Assembly (NCBI GenBank): GCA_011053095.1
Contig: DRHS01000073.1
Coordinates: 1-35,811, forward strand
Reading direction: 5' to 3'
Source: Bacteroides sp.
GTDB taxonomy: Bacteria; Bacteroidota; Bacteroidia; Bacteroidales; SM23-62
DNA: 35,811 nucleotides
Shown: one piece after another, positions 25,894-34,807 of the stretch
Numbering within the stretch: the first letter of the stretch is position 1
Layout of the letters: each line of letters starts with the position of its first letter
Program-made: the position numbers and the translations under genes
Notes under the pieces: generated by a model
The model's database searches: none
Told to the model about the DNA's origin: nothing
The model's input: only the letters and a program-made list of their open reading frames with translations

Positions 25894-26884
25894 CTTCTAA
25901 CCTTTCTCCGAATCGCCGGGGTTTTATATATTTATTGATAAGAGGTACGAAAGCATTCATGATCAGGATAGCAAACTGCACTCCTTCAGGATAAGATCCG
26001 AAGACCCTGATAATAACCGTAATGATCCCGATCATAATACCGTAGATCCACATTCCCTTCACATTCATGGGTGAGGTAACATAATCTGTCGCCATGAATA
26101 TGGCCCCGAGCATTAATCCACCACTTAATAAATGAAAAACGGGGTCCGGGTTTTTATCAGGATTTACCATCCACAGGATTCCGGTGAAAACAGCTACTGT
26201 AAGAAGAATGCTTGCAGGAATATGCCAGGTGATGATTTTCCGGACCAGCATATATGCCAGGCCAAGCAAAAGTGCAATCGCCGCAATCTCACCGGCTGAT
26301 CCGCCCATCTTACCAAGAAACAGATCAATATAGGCTGGAATGTCCGAAAGAATACTTGTTATACTTTCCCCGTTTTTCATTCCTTCTTTCATTAAGGCCA
26401 AAGGAGTTGCACCAGTGGTTGCATCAAGGTAAACCATGCGGTTGGTGAGTGGTTCAGGCCAGTTGGTCAGTTGTACCGGGAATGATACAAAAAGGAATAC
26501 CCTTCCCACCAGGGCAGGATTGAAGGGATTGTTACCAAGTCCCCCGAATGACATTTTTCCAATCCCGATTGCCACCAGGCTTCCGAGAATAACCAACCAT
26601 ATGGGAAGGTTGGAGGGGAGGCAGAAAGCGATAAGCACACCTGTAATTACAGCAGATCCGTCTTTTACGGTGGACTTTTCCCTGAGCAAATATTTCTGGA
26701 TCAGGAATTCAAACAGTACGCATGAAATGACAGCTGTTGCAGTGACTATCAGGGTGCCAATTCCGAATATGTAAACAGAAACCAGAAATGCCGGGAGTAA
26801 GGCGATCAACACTCCATACATCAGTTTTGGTACCGATTCGGAGCTGTGGTCATGTGGTGACGGTGATACAGTTATTAATCCCAT
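25886..26884 (-). CDS. rnfD: Rnf complex subunit RnfD (covalent FMN membrane protein)
   Basis: A 332-residue protein with roughly ten membrane helices, starting in the family style MGLITVSPSPHDHSSESV. The FMN-attachment motif TGATPL carries Thr160. GGLGNNPFNPALVGRVF and a C-terminal GSYPEGVQFAILIMNA are strongly conserved in RnfD/NqrB. The protein carries flavin across or within the membrane and is part of the ion-pumping core. It starts 3 bases after the rnfC stop codon. Confidence 0.96.
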   Translation of the reverse strand: MGLITVSPSPHDHSSESVPKLMYGVLIALLPAFLVSVYIFGIGTLIVTATAVISCVLFEFLIQKYLLREKSTVKDGSAVITGVLIAFCLPSNLPIWLVILGSLVAIGIGKMSFGGLGNNPFNPALVGRVFLFVSFPVQLTNWPEPLTNRMVYLDATTGATPLALMKEGMKNGESITSILSDIPAYIDLFLGKMGGSAGEIAAIALLLGLAYMLVRKIITWHIPASILLTVAVFTGILWMVNPDKNPDPVFHLLSGGLMLGAIFMATDYVTSPMNVKGMWIYGIMIGIITVIIRVFGSYPEGVQFAILIMNAFVPLINKYIKPRRFGERLEDG

Positions 26885-26887
26885 TGG

Positions 26888-28216
26888 TTAATTTTTTCTG
26901 GCTCTTCGTATTTTGTTCACTTCCACCTTGCCAAGCCGTATATAATCTAGTAATGGCCTGTTTGAGGGACAAATATAGCTGCAGGAACCGCACTCAATGC
27001 AGTCCATCGTTTTTTCCAGTTCCATTCTTTCGAACATCTCCTTTTCACCCATAGACATCAGAAGATAGGGTTCCAGTCCCATCGGACAGACTGTTATACA
27101 TTTGGTGCAGCGTATGCAATTCTGTATTTCTTTTCTGCTGGCTTCCTCACGAGGCAGGAGGGTAACGCCGCTTGTTCCTTTAATGACTGGTACATCAAGG
27201 CTGTTCAGGGCTTTCCCCATCATGGGACCTCCATTAATAACCTTACCTGTATTCTCAGGTAACCCCCCGGCTGCTTCAATAAGAGTGGAAATGGGAGTGC
27301 CGAGGCGAACCCTGTAATTTCCCGGATCGGCAAGTTCCTTCCCTGTTATGGTAACGATTCTGTCAATTAGTGGTTTATTTTTCTGAACAGCTTCATAGAC
27401 GGCAAACATTGTACCCACATTAAAGACTACGGCTCCCACATCAATCGGGAGTCCCCCACTCGGAACCTCACGGTTAATAACTGCTTTAATAAGCTGTTTT
27501 TCACCCCCTTGTGGGTACTTTACCTTGAGACCCTGAACCTCTATGCCTTCAAAGTTCCTGGCATGTTCTTTCAGACGGCTGATGGCATCCGTTTTATTGT
27601 TTTCAATCCCAATTACAGTTTTCTCAACCTTAAGGGCCTTCATCATAATGATTATTCCGGTGAGTATCTCATCGGTCTTCTCAAGCATCAGAATATGGTC
27701 TGAGGTCAGATAGGGTTCACACTCCGCTCCGTTAACAATCAGGTAATCTGCTTCCTTTCCGCGTGGAATCGATAGTTTAACATGAGTTGGAAAAGTCGCT
27801 CCTCCGAGTCCAACGATACCCATCTGGAGCACCGTCTGAACTATTTCCTGGGATTCAGATTCAATTTTTTTGACCAGTTTGTCTGAACGATCAATGGTCT
27901 CCACCCAGTTATCACCATCTACCCTGATGACAACTGCCGTTCTTTTATACCCTGAAATGTCGGTTATATTGTCAATTTTCAGGATCTTTCCTGAAACTGA
28001 TGAGTGAATATTAGATGATATAAAGCCTTCACTATTTGCCAGGGGTTGTCCGACAAGAACTTCCTGTCCGCGCTCTACGATTATTTTTGGTGGTGCACCT
28101 ATGTGCTGGTAAATTGGAATGCTTACCTGCTCGGGGACAGGTAGTTCCCTGATAGCGCTTCCTGCCGTTATCTTATTTTCGGGAGGATGTATACCGCCTA
28201 ATCTGAATGTTCTCAA
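26888..28216 (-). CDS. rnfC: Rnf complex subunit RnfC (NADH/ferredoxin-interface subunit)
   Basis: A 442-residue soluble or membrane-associated subunit. The N-terminal GGIHPPENK region leads to a nucleotide and FMN-binding domain with GIVGLGGATFPTHVKL and NGAECEPYLTSD, then an SLBB-like segment. Two C-terminal [4Fe-4S] motifs follow at Cys367/370/373/377 and Cys406/409/412/416. RnfC is the site of NAD+ reduction or NADH oxidation. This version lacks the long Ala/Lys-rich tail of gammaproteobacterial RnfC. Its ATG overlaps the rnfB stop codon by four bases. Confidence 0.96.
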   Translation of the reverse strand: MRTFRLGGIHPPENKITAGSAIRELPVPEQVSIPIYQHIGAPPKIIVERGQEVLVGQPLANSEGFISSNIHSSVSGKILKIDNITDISGYKRTAVVIRVDGDNWVETIDRSDKLVKKIESESQEIVQTVLQMGIVGLGGATFPTHVKLSIPRGKEADYLIVNGAECEPYLTSDHILMLEKTDEILTGIIIMMKALKVEKTVIGIENNKTDAISRLKEHARNFEGIEVQGLKVKYPQGGEKQLIKAVINREVPSGGLPIDVGAVVFNVGTMFAVYEAVQKNKPLIDRIVTITGKELADPGNYRVRLGTPISTLIEAAGGLPENTGKVINGGPMMGKALNSLDVPVIKGTSGVTLLPREEASRKEIQNCIRCTKCITVCPMGLEPYLLMSMGEKEMFERMELEKTMDCIECGSCSYICPSNRPLLDYIRLGKVEVNKIRRARKN

Positions 28217-29193
28217 TTTGACTCCTCCTGATTCTTAGGTTTATCTTTATCAGCTTTAGATTCTGCTGTTTCTGTTTTTTCTGCCGGTTTTTCTACCGGT
28301 TTTTCCGTTCCCGATTCCATTCCAGGTTTTTCTCCGGCTTCCACTTTTACTACTTCCTCCGGTTTTGGTTTTCGCGGAGGGAAACCGATCTCAAGAATTG
28401 CATCCGTTGGACATTCCGGAGCACACTTACGGCATAATTTGCATTTTACAGGATCGATGTAGGCAAGGAAATTTTCAATTGTGATAGCATCGTGGGGACA
28501 GACCTTTTCGCATTTCCCGCATCCTATGCAGGCTACTGAACAGCTTTTTTTCGCAATACCGCCTTTATCTTCATTGATGCAGCTGACAAATATTTTTCGA
28601 TCTCTCTTATTTCTTTTACGCAATTCAATAATATCCTTCGGGCAGGCCACCACACATGCATTGCATGCCGTGCAATTTTCATCCGTCACCTCTGGAAGGC
28701 CAGTCTCCGGATTCATATGGATGGCATCGAAGTCACAGACCCGTACACAATCACCGTGACTCAGGCAACCGAACTGGCAACCAGTGTCGCCTGCATAGAG
28801 ACTGCTGGCAACAGCACATGAAGCAGCTCCGTCGTAATTATTTGTGCGCGGGCGGCAGGCATATGATCCGGAACAGCGTACGACGGCAACCTGTGGGTCC
28901 TGTTCTGTAGCTTCCATCCCAAGTATACTTGCTACCTCCCCCATGGTTTCATTTCCACCCGGGGGACAAAACAGTCCACTGAGACTATCTGCTTTAACAC
29001 AGGCTTCTGCAAAATTACGACAGCCTGCATATCCACAACCTCCACAATTTGCTGAGGGCAGGGCATCCTCTACCTCATCGATCCTTGGGTCTTCAAAGAC
29101 TCTGAACCGCTGAGCAATAATATAAAGGATAATGGCGGCTGCAATTCCTGTAGCGCTGAGAGATATTATGGTATATGCGATGGTCGGATTCAT
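28213..29193 (-). CDS. rnfB: Rnf complex subunit RnfB (polyferredoxin)
   Basis: A 326-residue protein with an N-terminal membrane helix (about 7-27). A first Fe-S domain uses Cys50, Cys53, Cys58 and Cys76 (CGGCGYAGC). Four further ferredoxin-type [4Fe-4S] motifs follow at Cys139-153, Cys174-184, Cys222-232 and Cys251-261. This number exceeds the two ferredoxin motifs of short proteobacterial RnfB and resembles the polyferredoxin RnfB of anaerobes. A Lys/Glu/Pro-rich, low-complexity tail of about 55 residues ends the protein. RnfB takes electrons from ferredoxin. The first codon overlaps the rseC stop (ATGA). Confidence 0.96.
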   Translation of the reverse strand: MNPTIAYTIISLSATGIAAAIILYIIAQRFRVFEDPRIDEVEDALPSANCGGCGYAGCRNFAEACVKADSLSGLFCPPGGNETMGEVASILGMEATEQDPQVAVVRCSGSYACRPRTNNYDGAASCAVASSLYAGDTGCQFGCLSHGDCVRVCDFDAIHMNPETGLPEVTDENCTACNACVVACPKDIIELRKRNKRDRKIFVSCINEDKGGIAKKSCSVACIGCGKCEKVCPHDAITIENFLAYIDPVKCKLCRKCAPECPTDAILEIGFPPRKPKPEEVVKVEAGEKPGMESGTEKPVEKPAEKTETAESKADKDKPKNQEESN

Positions 29194-29606
29194 GAAATCT
29201 TATGTAAAAAGAATGAAAACTGCCGGTCAAGCTTACCTCTGAAGAGCTTTAATCCAATATAGTATGGGAGAAGGACAGACAATGAGATCAATCCGGCAAC
29301 AAGCTCTGAGACTCCGGTTGCAGATGCAATCAGCAGTGCAGTAAGAACCAGCAGAAAGGGTAATATATATCCCAGGAAAAGGGCTCTGAATCCGAGTGAT
29401 TGGGCAAGAACTACCCTGACTTTTTCTCCTGGATCAAATCTCCCAATTGCCTTTATACGCATGTATTTCTCCTTCTCTTCAGTTACATTACATGCTCCTC
29501 TTGCATGACAACCATTGCAGGCTGCGTAACTGGTTATCCTTACAACAACATCATTGCCTTCTGTTGAATCAACTACCCCGTCGTGTGAAATTTTCTTCTC
29601 TGACAT
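29190..29606 (-). CDS. rseC: RseC/SoxR-reducing-system family membrane protein
   Basis: 138 residues from MSEKKISHDGVV; an upstream ATG adds 11 residues but reads across the candidate promoter. A small N-terminal domain carries Cys30, Cys33 and Cys39 (CNGCHARGAC), then two membrane helices (about 70-115) follow. The RseC family is linked to sigma-E control or to reduction of SoxR, and in Bacteroidota it regularly heads rnf operons, as here. The Cys residues suggest a redox or metal role. The four-base overlap with rnfB points to coupled translation. Confidence 0.9.
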   Translation of the reverse strand: MSEKKISHDGVVDSTEGNDVVVRITSYAACNGCHARGACNVTEEKEKYMRIKAIGRFDPGEKVRVVLAQSLGFRALFLGYILPFLLVLTALLIASATGVSELVAGLISLSVLLPYYIGLKLFRGKLDRQFSFFLHKIS

Positions 29607-29636
29607 AAAAGCAAAAAACCTTTTCGTTTCCGGATA

Positions 29637-29644
29637 CAAAAATA
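29637..29644 (-). promoter_or_regulatory. Candidate -7 element for the rseC-rnf operon
   Basis: On the minus strand TATTTTTG is an exact TAnnTTTG match, 30 bases upstream of the rseC ATG at 29606. That would give a leader of about 24 bases. No convincing -33 TTTG is seen. Confidence 0.45.
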
Positions 29645-29772
29645 TGCATGTTCAATATCTGTGGTATTGCTTTTTATCAGTTTTTCGTTCAGCAGGTTAA
29701 TTTAGAGTTGGTTTAAATAAGCATCCTCTCTGGCATGTTTTTTGAAATTGGATTGAAGATCTGGTATTTCCT

Positions 29773-30189
29773 ATGAAAATCATTACAATGTATATTAACT
29801 TATTTCTCATATTGGCTGCCTCACAGGCTGGAGTGAGCATGAATTTTAGTCCCACAGAAATAATATCTTTTCCAGGAGACACTGCCTTTGTTGAGGGCCG
29901 GGTGGTTGACAAGGTAACTGGCCTTGAAATCGCAGGGGTTATTGTTCGCTGGAAGGGTACTTCACATAGTGTCCTTACGGATCCGGAGGGCCGGTATCGT
30001 ATTTCACGGCATTCAGGCAGTAAAAAACTTGTCTTTGATAAACCCGGATGGGATGCCAGGACATTCAGGGTTCGAAGAAACGGGAATATGGATATTCATC
30101 TGAAGAGACTCGAAAAAGAACCTTTACCTGCACAGCCGGCGGAAGACTTACCTCCTGATTCTCTTGCTTTTCCAGGCTTCATTAACTGA
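29773..30189 (+). CDS. Secreted carboxypeptidase-regulatory-like (beta-sandwich) protein
   Basis: A 138-residue protein with a signal peptide (cleavage near residue 20). The core (VEGRVVDKVTGLEIAGVIVRW, then TDPEGRYRI) matches the carboxypeptidase-D regulatory-like/CarboxypepD_reg-like fold that begins TonB receptors. No plug or barrel follows, and a Pro-rich tail ends the protein. Its last 8 bases overlap the recG 3' end on the opposite strand. It could be a stand-alone adhesion or signalling module, or a remnant of a larger receptor. No function is assigned. Confidence 0.6.
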   Translation: MKIITMYINLFLILAASQAGVSMNFSPTEIISFPGDTAFVEGRVVDKVTGLEIAGVIVRWKGTSHSVLTDPEGRYRISRHSGSKKLVFDKPGWDARTFRVRRNGNMDIHLKRLEKEPLPAQPAEDLPPDSLAFPGFIN

Positions 30190-32287
30190 TCACACTCCAG
30201 TCGAAGGGACCACGGGAGAGTTTTTTGAGTTGTCTGACAAGTATTTCATTCTCTGGCGCATCAAGCTGGGGATCTTCTTCAAGGATCTCTATAGCTATAT
30301 TCCGGGCATACTGAAGAATCTGTGCATCCTTTCCGAGGCTGGCAATCTTAAGTTCGAAGGGGATGCCGCTCTGTTGGGTGCCTTCAAGGTCACCAGGACC
30401 ACGTAATTTCAGATCCGCCTCAGCAATCTCAAATCCGTCATTTGTTCTTACCATAGTCTCCAACCTCAGCCTGGCCTCATCACCCAGCTTATGCGAGCTC
30501 ATGAGGATGCAGTAGGACTGGTCTCCACCCCTTCCAACCCTTCCCCTGAGCTGGTGCAATTGTGAAAGTCCAAATCGTTCAGCACTTTCAATGATCATCA
30601 CGGTGGCATTCGGGATATCCAATCCGACTTCAATAACAGTCGTGGCTACCATAATCTGGGTTTTCTTTTCCAGGAAGCGTTTCATCTCAAAGTCTTTTTC
30701 ATCCGATTTAAGCCTTCCGTGGACAATGCTGACTGCATATTCGGGTGAAGGAAAGGCCTGTTTAAGACTAAAGTACCCATCCTCGAGGTCCTTGTAATCC
30801 ATTTTCTCGGATTCCTGAATGAGGGGAAATACATTATATATTTGCCTTCCTTCAGCGATTTGTTTTCTCATGAAACCATGAACTCTGAGTCTCTTGGAAT
30901 CTGTATAGTGAAGGGTTTTTATGGGTTTTCGTCCGGGTGGTAATTCATCGATCACAGAAACATCGAGGTCTCCGTACAGAGTCATGGCCAGTGTTCTGGG
31001 TATTGGAGTGGCAGTCATTACCAGCATGTGTGGAGGCTGAATATTTTTTTTCCAGAGCTTTGCACGCTGGGCTACTCCAAAACGGTGTTGTTCATCGATG
31101 ATTACGAGTCCCAGGTTAGCAAACTGCACCGTATCTTCAAGGAGTGCATGGGTGCCAACAAGAATATTGAGACTTCCGTCTATGAGTGACTCATGTATTT
31201 CCTCCCTTGCAGCCTTTTTTGACGACCCGGTCAGCAGGGAAAAATTTACAGGCATTTCACCCAGCATTTTCTTCAGAGTTTCATAGTGCTGTTTGGCCAG
31301 GATCTCTGTAGGTGCCATCATGGCGGCCTGGAAACCGTTATCCATTGCGATAAGCATGCTCATCAGGGCAACAAGGGTTTTTCCGCTGCCCACATCTCCC
31401 TGGAGCAGCCGGTTCATCTGCTTTCCCGATCCAAGGTCTATACGGATCTCCCGGATAACCCTTTTCTGGGCATTGGTCAGTTGAAATGGGAGCCTGTCCT
31501 TGTAAAATCCATTCAGATAATCCCCGACCTTTGGGAAGACAAATCCCTTGAAGTGTGTTTGCCGGTGGACCTTTTGTTTGAGGATATTCAGCTGGATGAA
31601 AAAGAGTTCCTCGAATATCAATCTGGCTCTTGCCTTTTCAAGCTCATTAAGGTCTGAGGGGAAATGAACTGTAAAGAGGGACTTCTCCAGGGAGTGGAGA
31701 TTAAGTTTTTTTACAAGCCTTTCAGGCAATGTTTCCTGTATTGCGGGCTTATTAGACTGATAAAAGGTGGTAATTAGTTTCTGAAGGGTTTTTGAGGTGA
31801 GATAGTTCTTTTTTAATTTTTCAGTAGTTGAATACAAAGCCTGGAGTCCAGAGATAAGCTGCTTGTCAAATTTTTCAGACTCCTCAATTTCAGGGTGCAC
31901 AATGTTTATCTGTCTTCCATGCAGGGTGGGTTTTCCGAATACGACATATTCCCTGTCCCTTTTCAGGGTTTCCTTAATCCATGATACCCCCTGGAACCAG
32001 ATCAGTTCAATCCTCCCCGTATCATCCTCCATACTTGCTTTAAGCCTTTTTTTGTACTTGGGACCGGTTATCTCCACTGAACTTATCTTCCCCCGGATCT
32101 GGATATATGGAAGCTGGGAGTTTATCTCATGGATCTTATAGAACCTGCTGCGGTCAATATACCTGTAGGGGAAGTGGTAAAGCAGGTCACCGAAGGTATG
32201 GATGTTGAGTTCCTCTGCCAGGAGTTCGGCCCGTTTGGGTCCCACTCCTGAAAGAAATTTAATATCTGTCTGCAACAAATCGGCCAT
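30182..32287 (-). CDS. recG: ATP-dependent DNA helicase RecG
   Basis: 701 residues from MADLLQTDIKFLSGVGPKRAE; an upstream ATG would add 14 non-conserved residues. An N-terminal wedge/OB-fold domain is followed by helicase motifs: GDVGSGKT (297-304, Walker A), DEQHRFG (DEXH box), TATPIPRTLA, then in the C-terminal lobe the TTVIEVGLDIPNA, QLRGRVGR and RGPGDLEGT-type segments typical of RecG. The enzyme remodels stalled replication forks and branched DNA. It is divergent from the methyltransferase gene and converges on the small secreted protein gene. Confidence 0.97.
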   Translation of the reverse strand: MADLLQTDIKFLSGVGPKRAELLAEELNIHTFGDLLYHFPYRYIDRSRFYKIHEINSQLPYIQIRGKISSVEITGPKYKKRLKASMEDDTGRIELIWFQGVSWIKETLKRDREYVVFGKPTLHGRQINIVHPEIEESEKFDKQLISGLQALYSTTEKLKKNYLTSKTLQKLITTFYQSNKPAIQETLPERLVKKLNLHSLEKSLFTVHFPSDLNELEKARARLIFEELFFIQLNILKQKVHRQTHFKGFVFPKVGDYLNGFYKDRLPFQLTNAQKRVIREIRIDLGSGKQMNRLLQGDVGSGKTLVALMSMLIAMDNGFQAAMMAPTEILAKQHYETLKKMLGEMPVNFSLLTGSSKKAAREEIHESLIDGSLNILVGTHALLEDTVQFANLGLVIIDEQHRFGVAQRAKLWKKNIQPPHMLVMTATPIPRTLAMTLYGDLDVSVIDELPPGRKPIKTLHYTDSKRLRVHGFMRKQIAEGRQIYNVFPLIQESEKMDYKDLEDGYFSLKQAFPSPEYAVSIVHGRLKSDEKDFEMKRFLEKKTQIMVATTVIEVGLDIPNATVMIIESAERFGLSQLHQLRGRVGRGGDQSYCILMSSHKLGDEARLRLETMVRTNDGFEIAEADLKLRGPGDLEGTQQSGIPFELKIASLGKDAQILQYARNIAIEILEEDPQLDAPENEILVRQLKKLSRGPFDWSVIS

Positions 32288-32339
32288 TCCTGTGAAATAA
32301 ACAATAAATATCGGAATTTCCACACTCAATCCTTTATAT

Positions 32340-33146
32340 TTGAGACGGCAATATCATCCGATTTTGGTCGAAAAAATATTTCTGTATATTCAGCACAGGA
32401 TCAGAGCGGGGCACCGCAAGGGCAGGGGTATTCATCCTCCATTTGCCTATAAATTTATAAACGGGGTAATCTTTGGTGAGGATATTGAGGGTCTCGATAA
32501 AATTGAAATCCTCAGAAAGTCATTGCTTGCGAACAGAGAATATATATCTGTTTCAGATAAGGGGGCAGGATCAAAATACTCAAGCAGAGAAAACAGACGA
32601 ATTGCTGATCTTGTAAAACACACAGCCATTAATTCGGGAAAGGGACAATTGTTGGCGAGGATTGTGGCAGGTACGGGTATCTCGAGAATTATCGAACTTG
32701 GCACAGGAACCGGCTTCAGCAGTAGTTACATGGGAATGGCATGTCCCACAACAAGCATCCTGACCTGCGAAGGGTCCCCTGAAATTGCTGCCCTGGCAGA
32801 GGAGAATATACGCAAGCTTGGAATTGAAAACATCGAGGTTCACTCAGATGAATTCAGAAGCTGGTTACCGGTTGTTTTGAGCCATTCCCCAGGAGAATTA
32901 TTAGTATTCCTGGACGGGGACCATCGAGGTGAAAGGATGCAGGAGTACTGTGATATGATTATTGGTTCAGGAAATTCAAAGAAAATAATCGTGCTGGATG
33001 ATATTCACTGGTCCACCGATATGTACAGGGCATGGAATAAGCTTATAGAACGCGATGAGATTTCACTAAGCCTGCAACTTTATAACACGGGAATAATCTT
33101 TACAGGCTACCGAGTTCAAAGAGACCATTTTATTATCAATTTTTAG
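32340..33146 (+). CDS. Class I SAM-dependent methyltransferase
   Basis: A 268-residue protein starting at TTG; no nearby in-frame ATG precedes the conserved start segment (RRQYHPILVEKIFLYIQ, then HRKGRGIHPPFAYKFI). The SAM-binding motif I reads IIELGTGTGFSS (around residues 117-128), then an acidic ECEG-like segment (LTCEGSPE) and FLDGD match class I, O-methyltransferase-like enzymes of Bacteroidota. The HRKGRGIHPPF start segment is typical of a conserved but uncharacterised family. Substrate is unknown. A 52-base gap separates it from the divergent recG. Confidence 0.8.
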   Translation: MRRQYHPILVEKIFLYIQHRIRAGHRKGRGIHPPFAYKFINGVIFGEDIEGLDKIEILRKSLLANREYISVSDKGAGSKYSSRENRRIADLVKHTAINSGKGQLLARIVAGTGISRIIELGTGTGFSSSYMGMACPTTSILTCEGSPEIAALAEENIRKLGIENIEVHSDEFRSWLPVVLSHSPGELLVFLDGDHRGERMQEYCDMIIGSGNSKKIIVLDDIHWSTDMYRAWNKLIERDEISLSLQLYNTGIIFTGYRVQRDHFIINF

Positions 33147-33172
33147 AAATATTCTGATCCCGGTTTCGTTTA

Positions 33173-33180
33173 TATGTTTA
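33173..33180 (+). promoter_or_regulatory. Candidate -7 element for the ABC ATPase gene
   Basis: TATGTTTA matches TAnnTTTG except for the last base. It lies 26 bases before the ATG at 33206. No clear -33 element is seen. Confidence 0.35.
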
Positions 33181-33205
33181 AATTCGTACATATTTTACAG
33201 AGACC

Positions 33206-33916
33206 ATGGATAATATCATTGAACTCTCAAAGATCGTTAAGAATTATAAGGTAGGAACACACATCGTGCGTGCACTCAGATCTATATCCCTGGATATAAA
33301 GAGAAATGAGTATGTTGCCATTATGGGTCCCTCCGGTTCAGGAAAATCCACCCTGATGAATCTCATTGGATGCCTTGATACTCCTACATCCGGTAAGTAT
33401 GTCCTCAATTCAAATGACGTGAGTAAGCTTGAGGATGACCAGCTGGCTGATATAAGGAATAACGAGATTGGATTTATTTTTCAGACCTTTAATCTTCTTC
33501 CCCGGTATACAGCCCTTGAGAATGTAACGCTTCCACTGATCTATGCCGGTTATGCAAAGAATGAACGAATCGAAAGGGCTAAAGAAGTACTTGAGGATGT
33601 TCAGTTGACAGATCGGATCACACATAAACCCAATGAACTTTCTGGAGGACAGAGACAAAGGGTTGCCGTAGCCAGGGCACTTGTGAACAAGCCGTCAATT
33701 GTACTTGCAGACGAACCAACCGGAAATCTGGACTCAAAAACTTCTCTGGATATTATGGATCTGTTTGATGATATTCATAAGGCAGGAAATACCATTATCG
33801 TGGTTACACACGAACGGGATATTGCCCTTCGGGCCAGAAGAGTTGTGCGTCTGATTGACGGTGAGGTGGAATACGACAGGCTTAATGAGGTTCCGGCTAA
33901 ACCGAAAAAATCATAA
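33206..33916 (+). CDS. ABC transporter ATP-binding protein (LolD/MacB type)
   Basis: A 236-residue ATPase with Walker A GPSGSGKS (41-48), Q-loop Gln93, signature LSGGQ (145-149), Walker B VLADE (166-170) and the switch His in [29 protein letters not shown] and [13 protein letters not shown] place it in the LolD/MacB/FtsE-like branch that serves lipoprotein or peptide exporters with large-loop permeases. No permease gene is adjacent, so its partner must be elsewhere. It is followed 10 bases later by the PduO-type gene, which suggests co-transcription. Confidence 0.92.
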   Translation: MDNIIELSKIVKNYKVGTHIVRALRSISLDIKRNEYVAIMGPSGSGKSTLMNLIGCLDTPTSGKYVLNSNDVSKLEDDQLADIRNNEIGFIFQTFNLLPRYTALENVTLPLIYAGYAKNERIERAKEVLEDVQLTDRITHKPNELSGGQRQRVAVARALVNKPSIVLADEPTGNLDSKTSLDIMDLFDDIHKAGNTIIVVTHERDIALRARRVVRLIDGEVEYDRLNEVPAKPKKS

Positions 33917-33926
33917 ATAATTACTA

Positions 33927-34475
33927 ATGAAGATCTACACAAAAGCAGGGGACAGGGGTATGACCTCCCTGCTGGGTGGGAATCTTGTACCCAAGGACCA
34001 TCCGCGCCTGGAAGCATACGGGACCATGGATGAGCTTATCTCATGGATAGGACTTCTTCGTGACATTCTGAATAGCAATGATTTACGAGAGCAACTTTTA
34101 AAAATTCAGGACCGTCTTATGGTGGGTTCCAGTATCCTGGCAAACGAGAGAACTGATGGCAGCGTTCAGCTTCCGGAAATAAAGGAGTCAGATATCGTAT
34201 CGCTTGAAGAGTTAATTGATAAGATGGATGCAGAACTGAAGGCCCTGACATCCTTTATCCTGCCCGGTGGACATCCCCTTGTTAGTTATTGCCATCTGGC
34301 ACGGACTTGCTGCCGTCGGGCTGAACGATATTCCTCAGGGTTTATCAAGGACTCAGAACAAACTGCTTTGATTGTTAAATACCTTAATCGCCTGTCTGAT
34401 TATTTATTTACCCTCTCGCGAAAAATCGCTAAAGATTTTAATATTGAAGAAAATCTTTGGGAACCTGAATCGTAG
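33927..34475 (+). CDS. Cob(I)alamin adenosyltransferase, PduO type
   Basis: A 182-residue protein. MKIYTKAGDRGMTSLLGG, then RLEAYGTMDELISWIGL (ATP-site segment) and ARTCCRRAERYSS plus YLNRLSDYLFTLSRKIA near the C-terminus are the ordered PduO/MMAB signatures. The enzyme forms adenosylcobalamin from cob(I)alamin and ATP. It sits downstream of an ABC ATPase without other cobalamin genes in the window. Length is usual for the family. Confidence 0.93.
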   Translation: MKIYTKAGDRGMTSLLGGNLVPKDHPRLEAYGTMDELISWIGLLRDILNSNDLREQLLKIQDRLMVGSSILANERTDGSVQLPEIKESDIVSLEELIDKMDAELKALTSFILPGGHPLVSYCHLARTCCRRAERYSSGFIKDSEQTALIVKYLNRLSDYLFTLSRKIAKDFNIEENLWEPES

Positions 34476-34489
34476 TATATAAATTTTTT

Positions 34490-34497
34490 TATATTTG
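34490..34497 (+). promoter_or_regulatory. Candidate -7 element for the DUF2795 gene
   Basis: TATATTTG is an exact TAnnTTTG match, preceded by a T run. It is 56 bases upstream of the ATG at 34553, giving a leader of about 50 bases that holds a short AT-rich stretch and no obvious fold. Confidence 0.5.
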
Positions 34498-34552
34498 CAC
34501 GAAATTTAGGGATAACCTAAAAAATTTGACATTGTTTTAAAGTTCTCGCAAT

Positions 34553-34774
34553 ATGTACTGGACGTTAGAGTTAGCTTCTAAACTTGAAGATGCGCCTTGG
34601 CCAGCGACCAAAGATGAATTAATTGATTTCGGTATCCGTTCCGGTGCACCGCTCGAGGTAATTGAGAATTTGCAGGAAATTGAGGATGAAGGTGAGATCT
34701 ACGAAAGCATTGAGGACATCTGGCCGGACTACCCAAGTAAAGACGATTTCTTTTTTAATGAAGATGAATACTAA
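34553..34774 (+). CDS. DUF2795 family small acidic protein
   Basis: A 73-residue protein with the short conserved core typical of DUF2795 in Bacteroidota (LEDAPWPATKDELIDFGIRSGAP, then VIENLQEIEDEGEIYESIEDIWPDY). It is acidic and lacks a signal peptide. Function is unknown; the compact size and isolated transcription unit suggest a conserved housekeeping role. It ends just before a bidirectional terminator. Confidence 0.88.
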   Translation: MYWTLELASKLEDAPWPATKDELIDFGIRSGAPLEVIENLQEIEDEGEIYESIEDIWPDYPSKDDFFFNEDEY

Positions 34775-34777
34775 ATA

Positions 34778-34807
34778 AAAAGGGGCCTCAAGCCCCTTTT
34801 ATTTTTT
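34778..34807. terminator. Bidirectional terminator between DUF2795 and OstA-like genes
   Basis: AAAAGGGGC (34778-34786) and GCCCCTTTT (34792-34800) form a perfect 9-base-pair stem around CTCAA. T-rich tracts follow in both directions. The stop codon of the opposite-strand OstA-like gene (34799-34801) overlaps the right arm. Confidence 0.88.
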
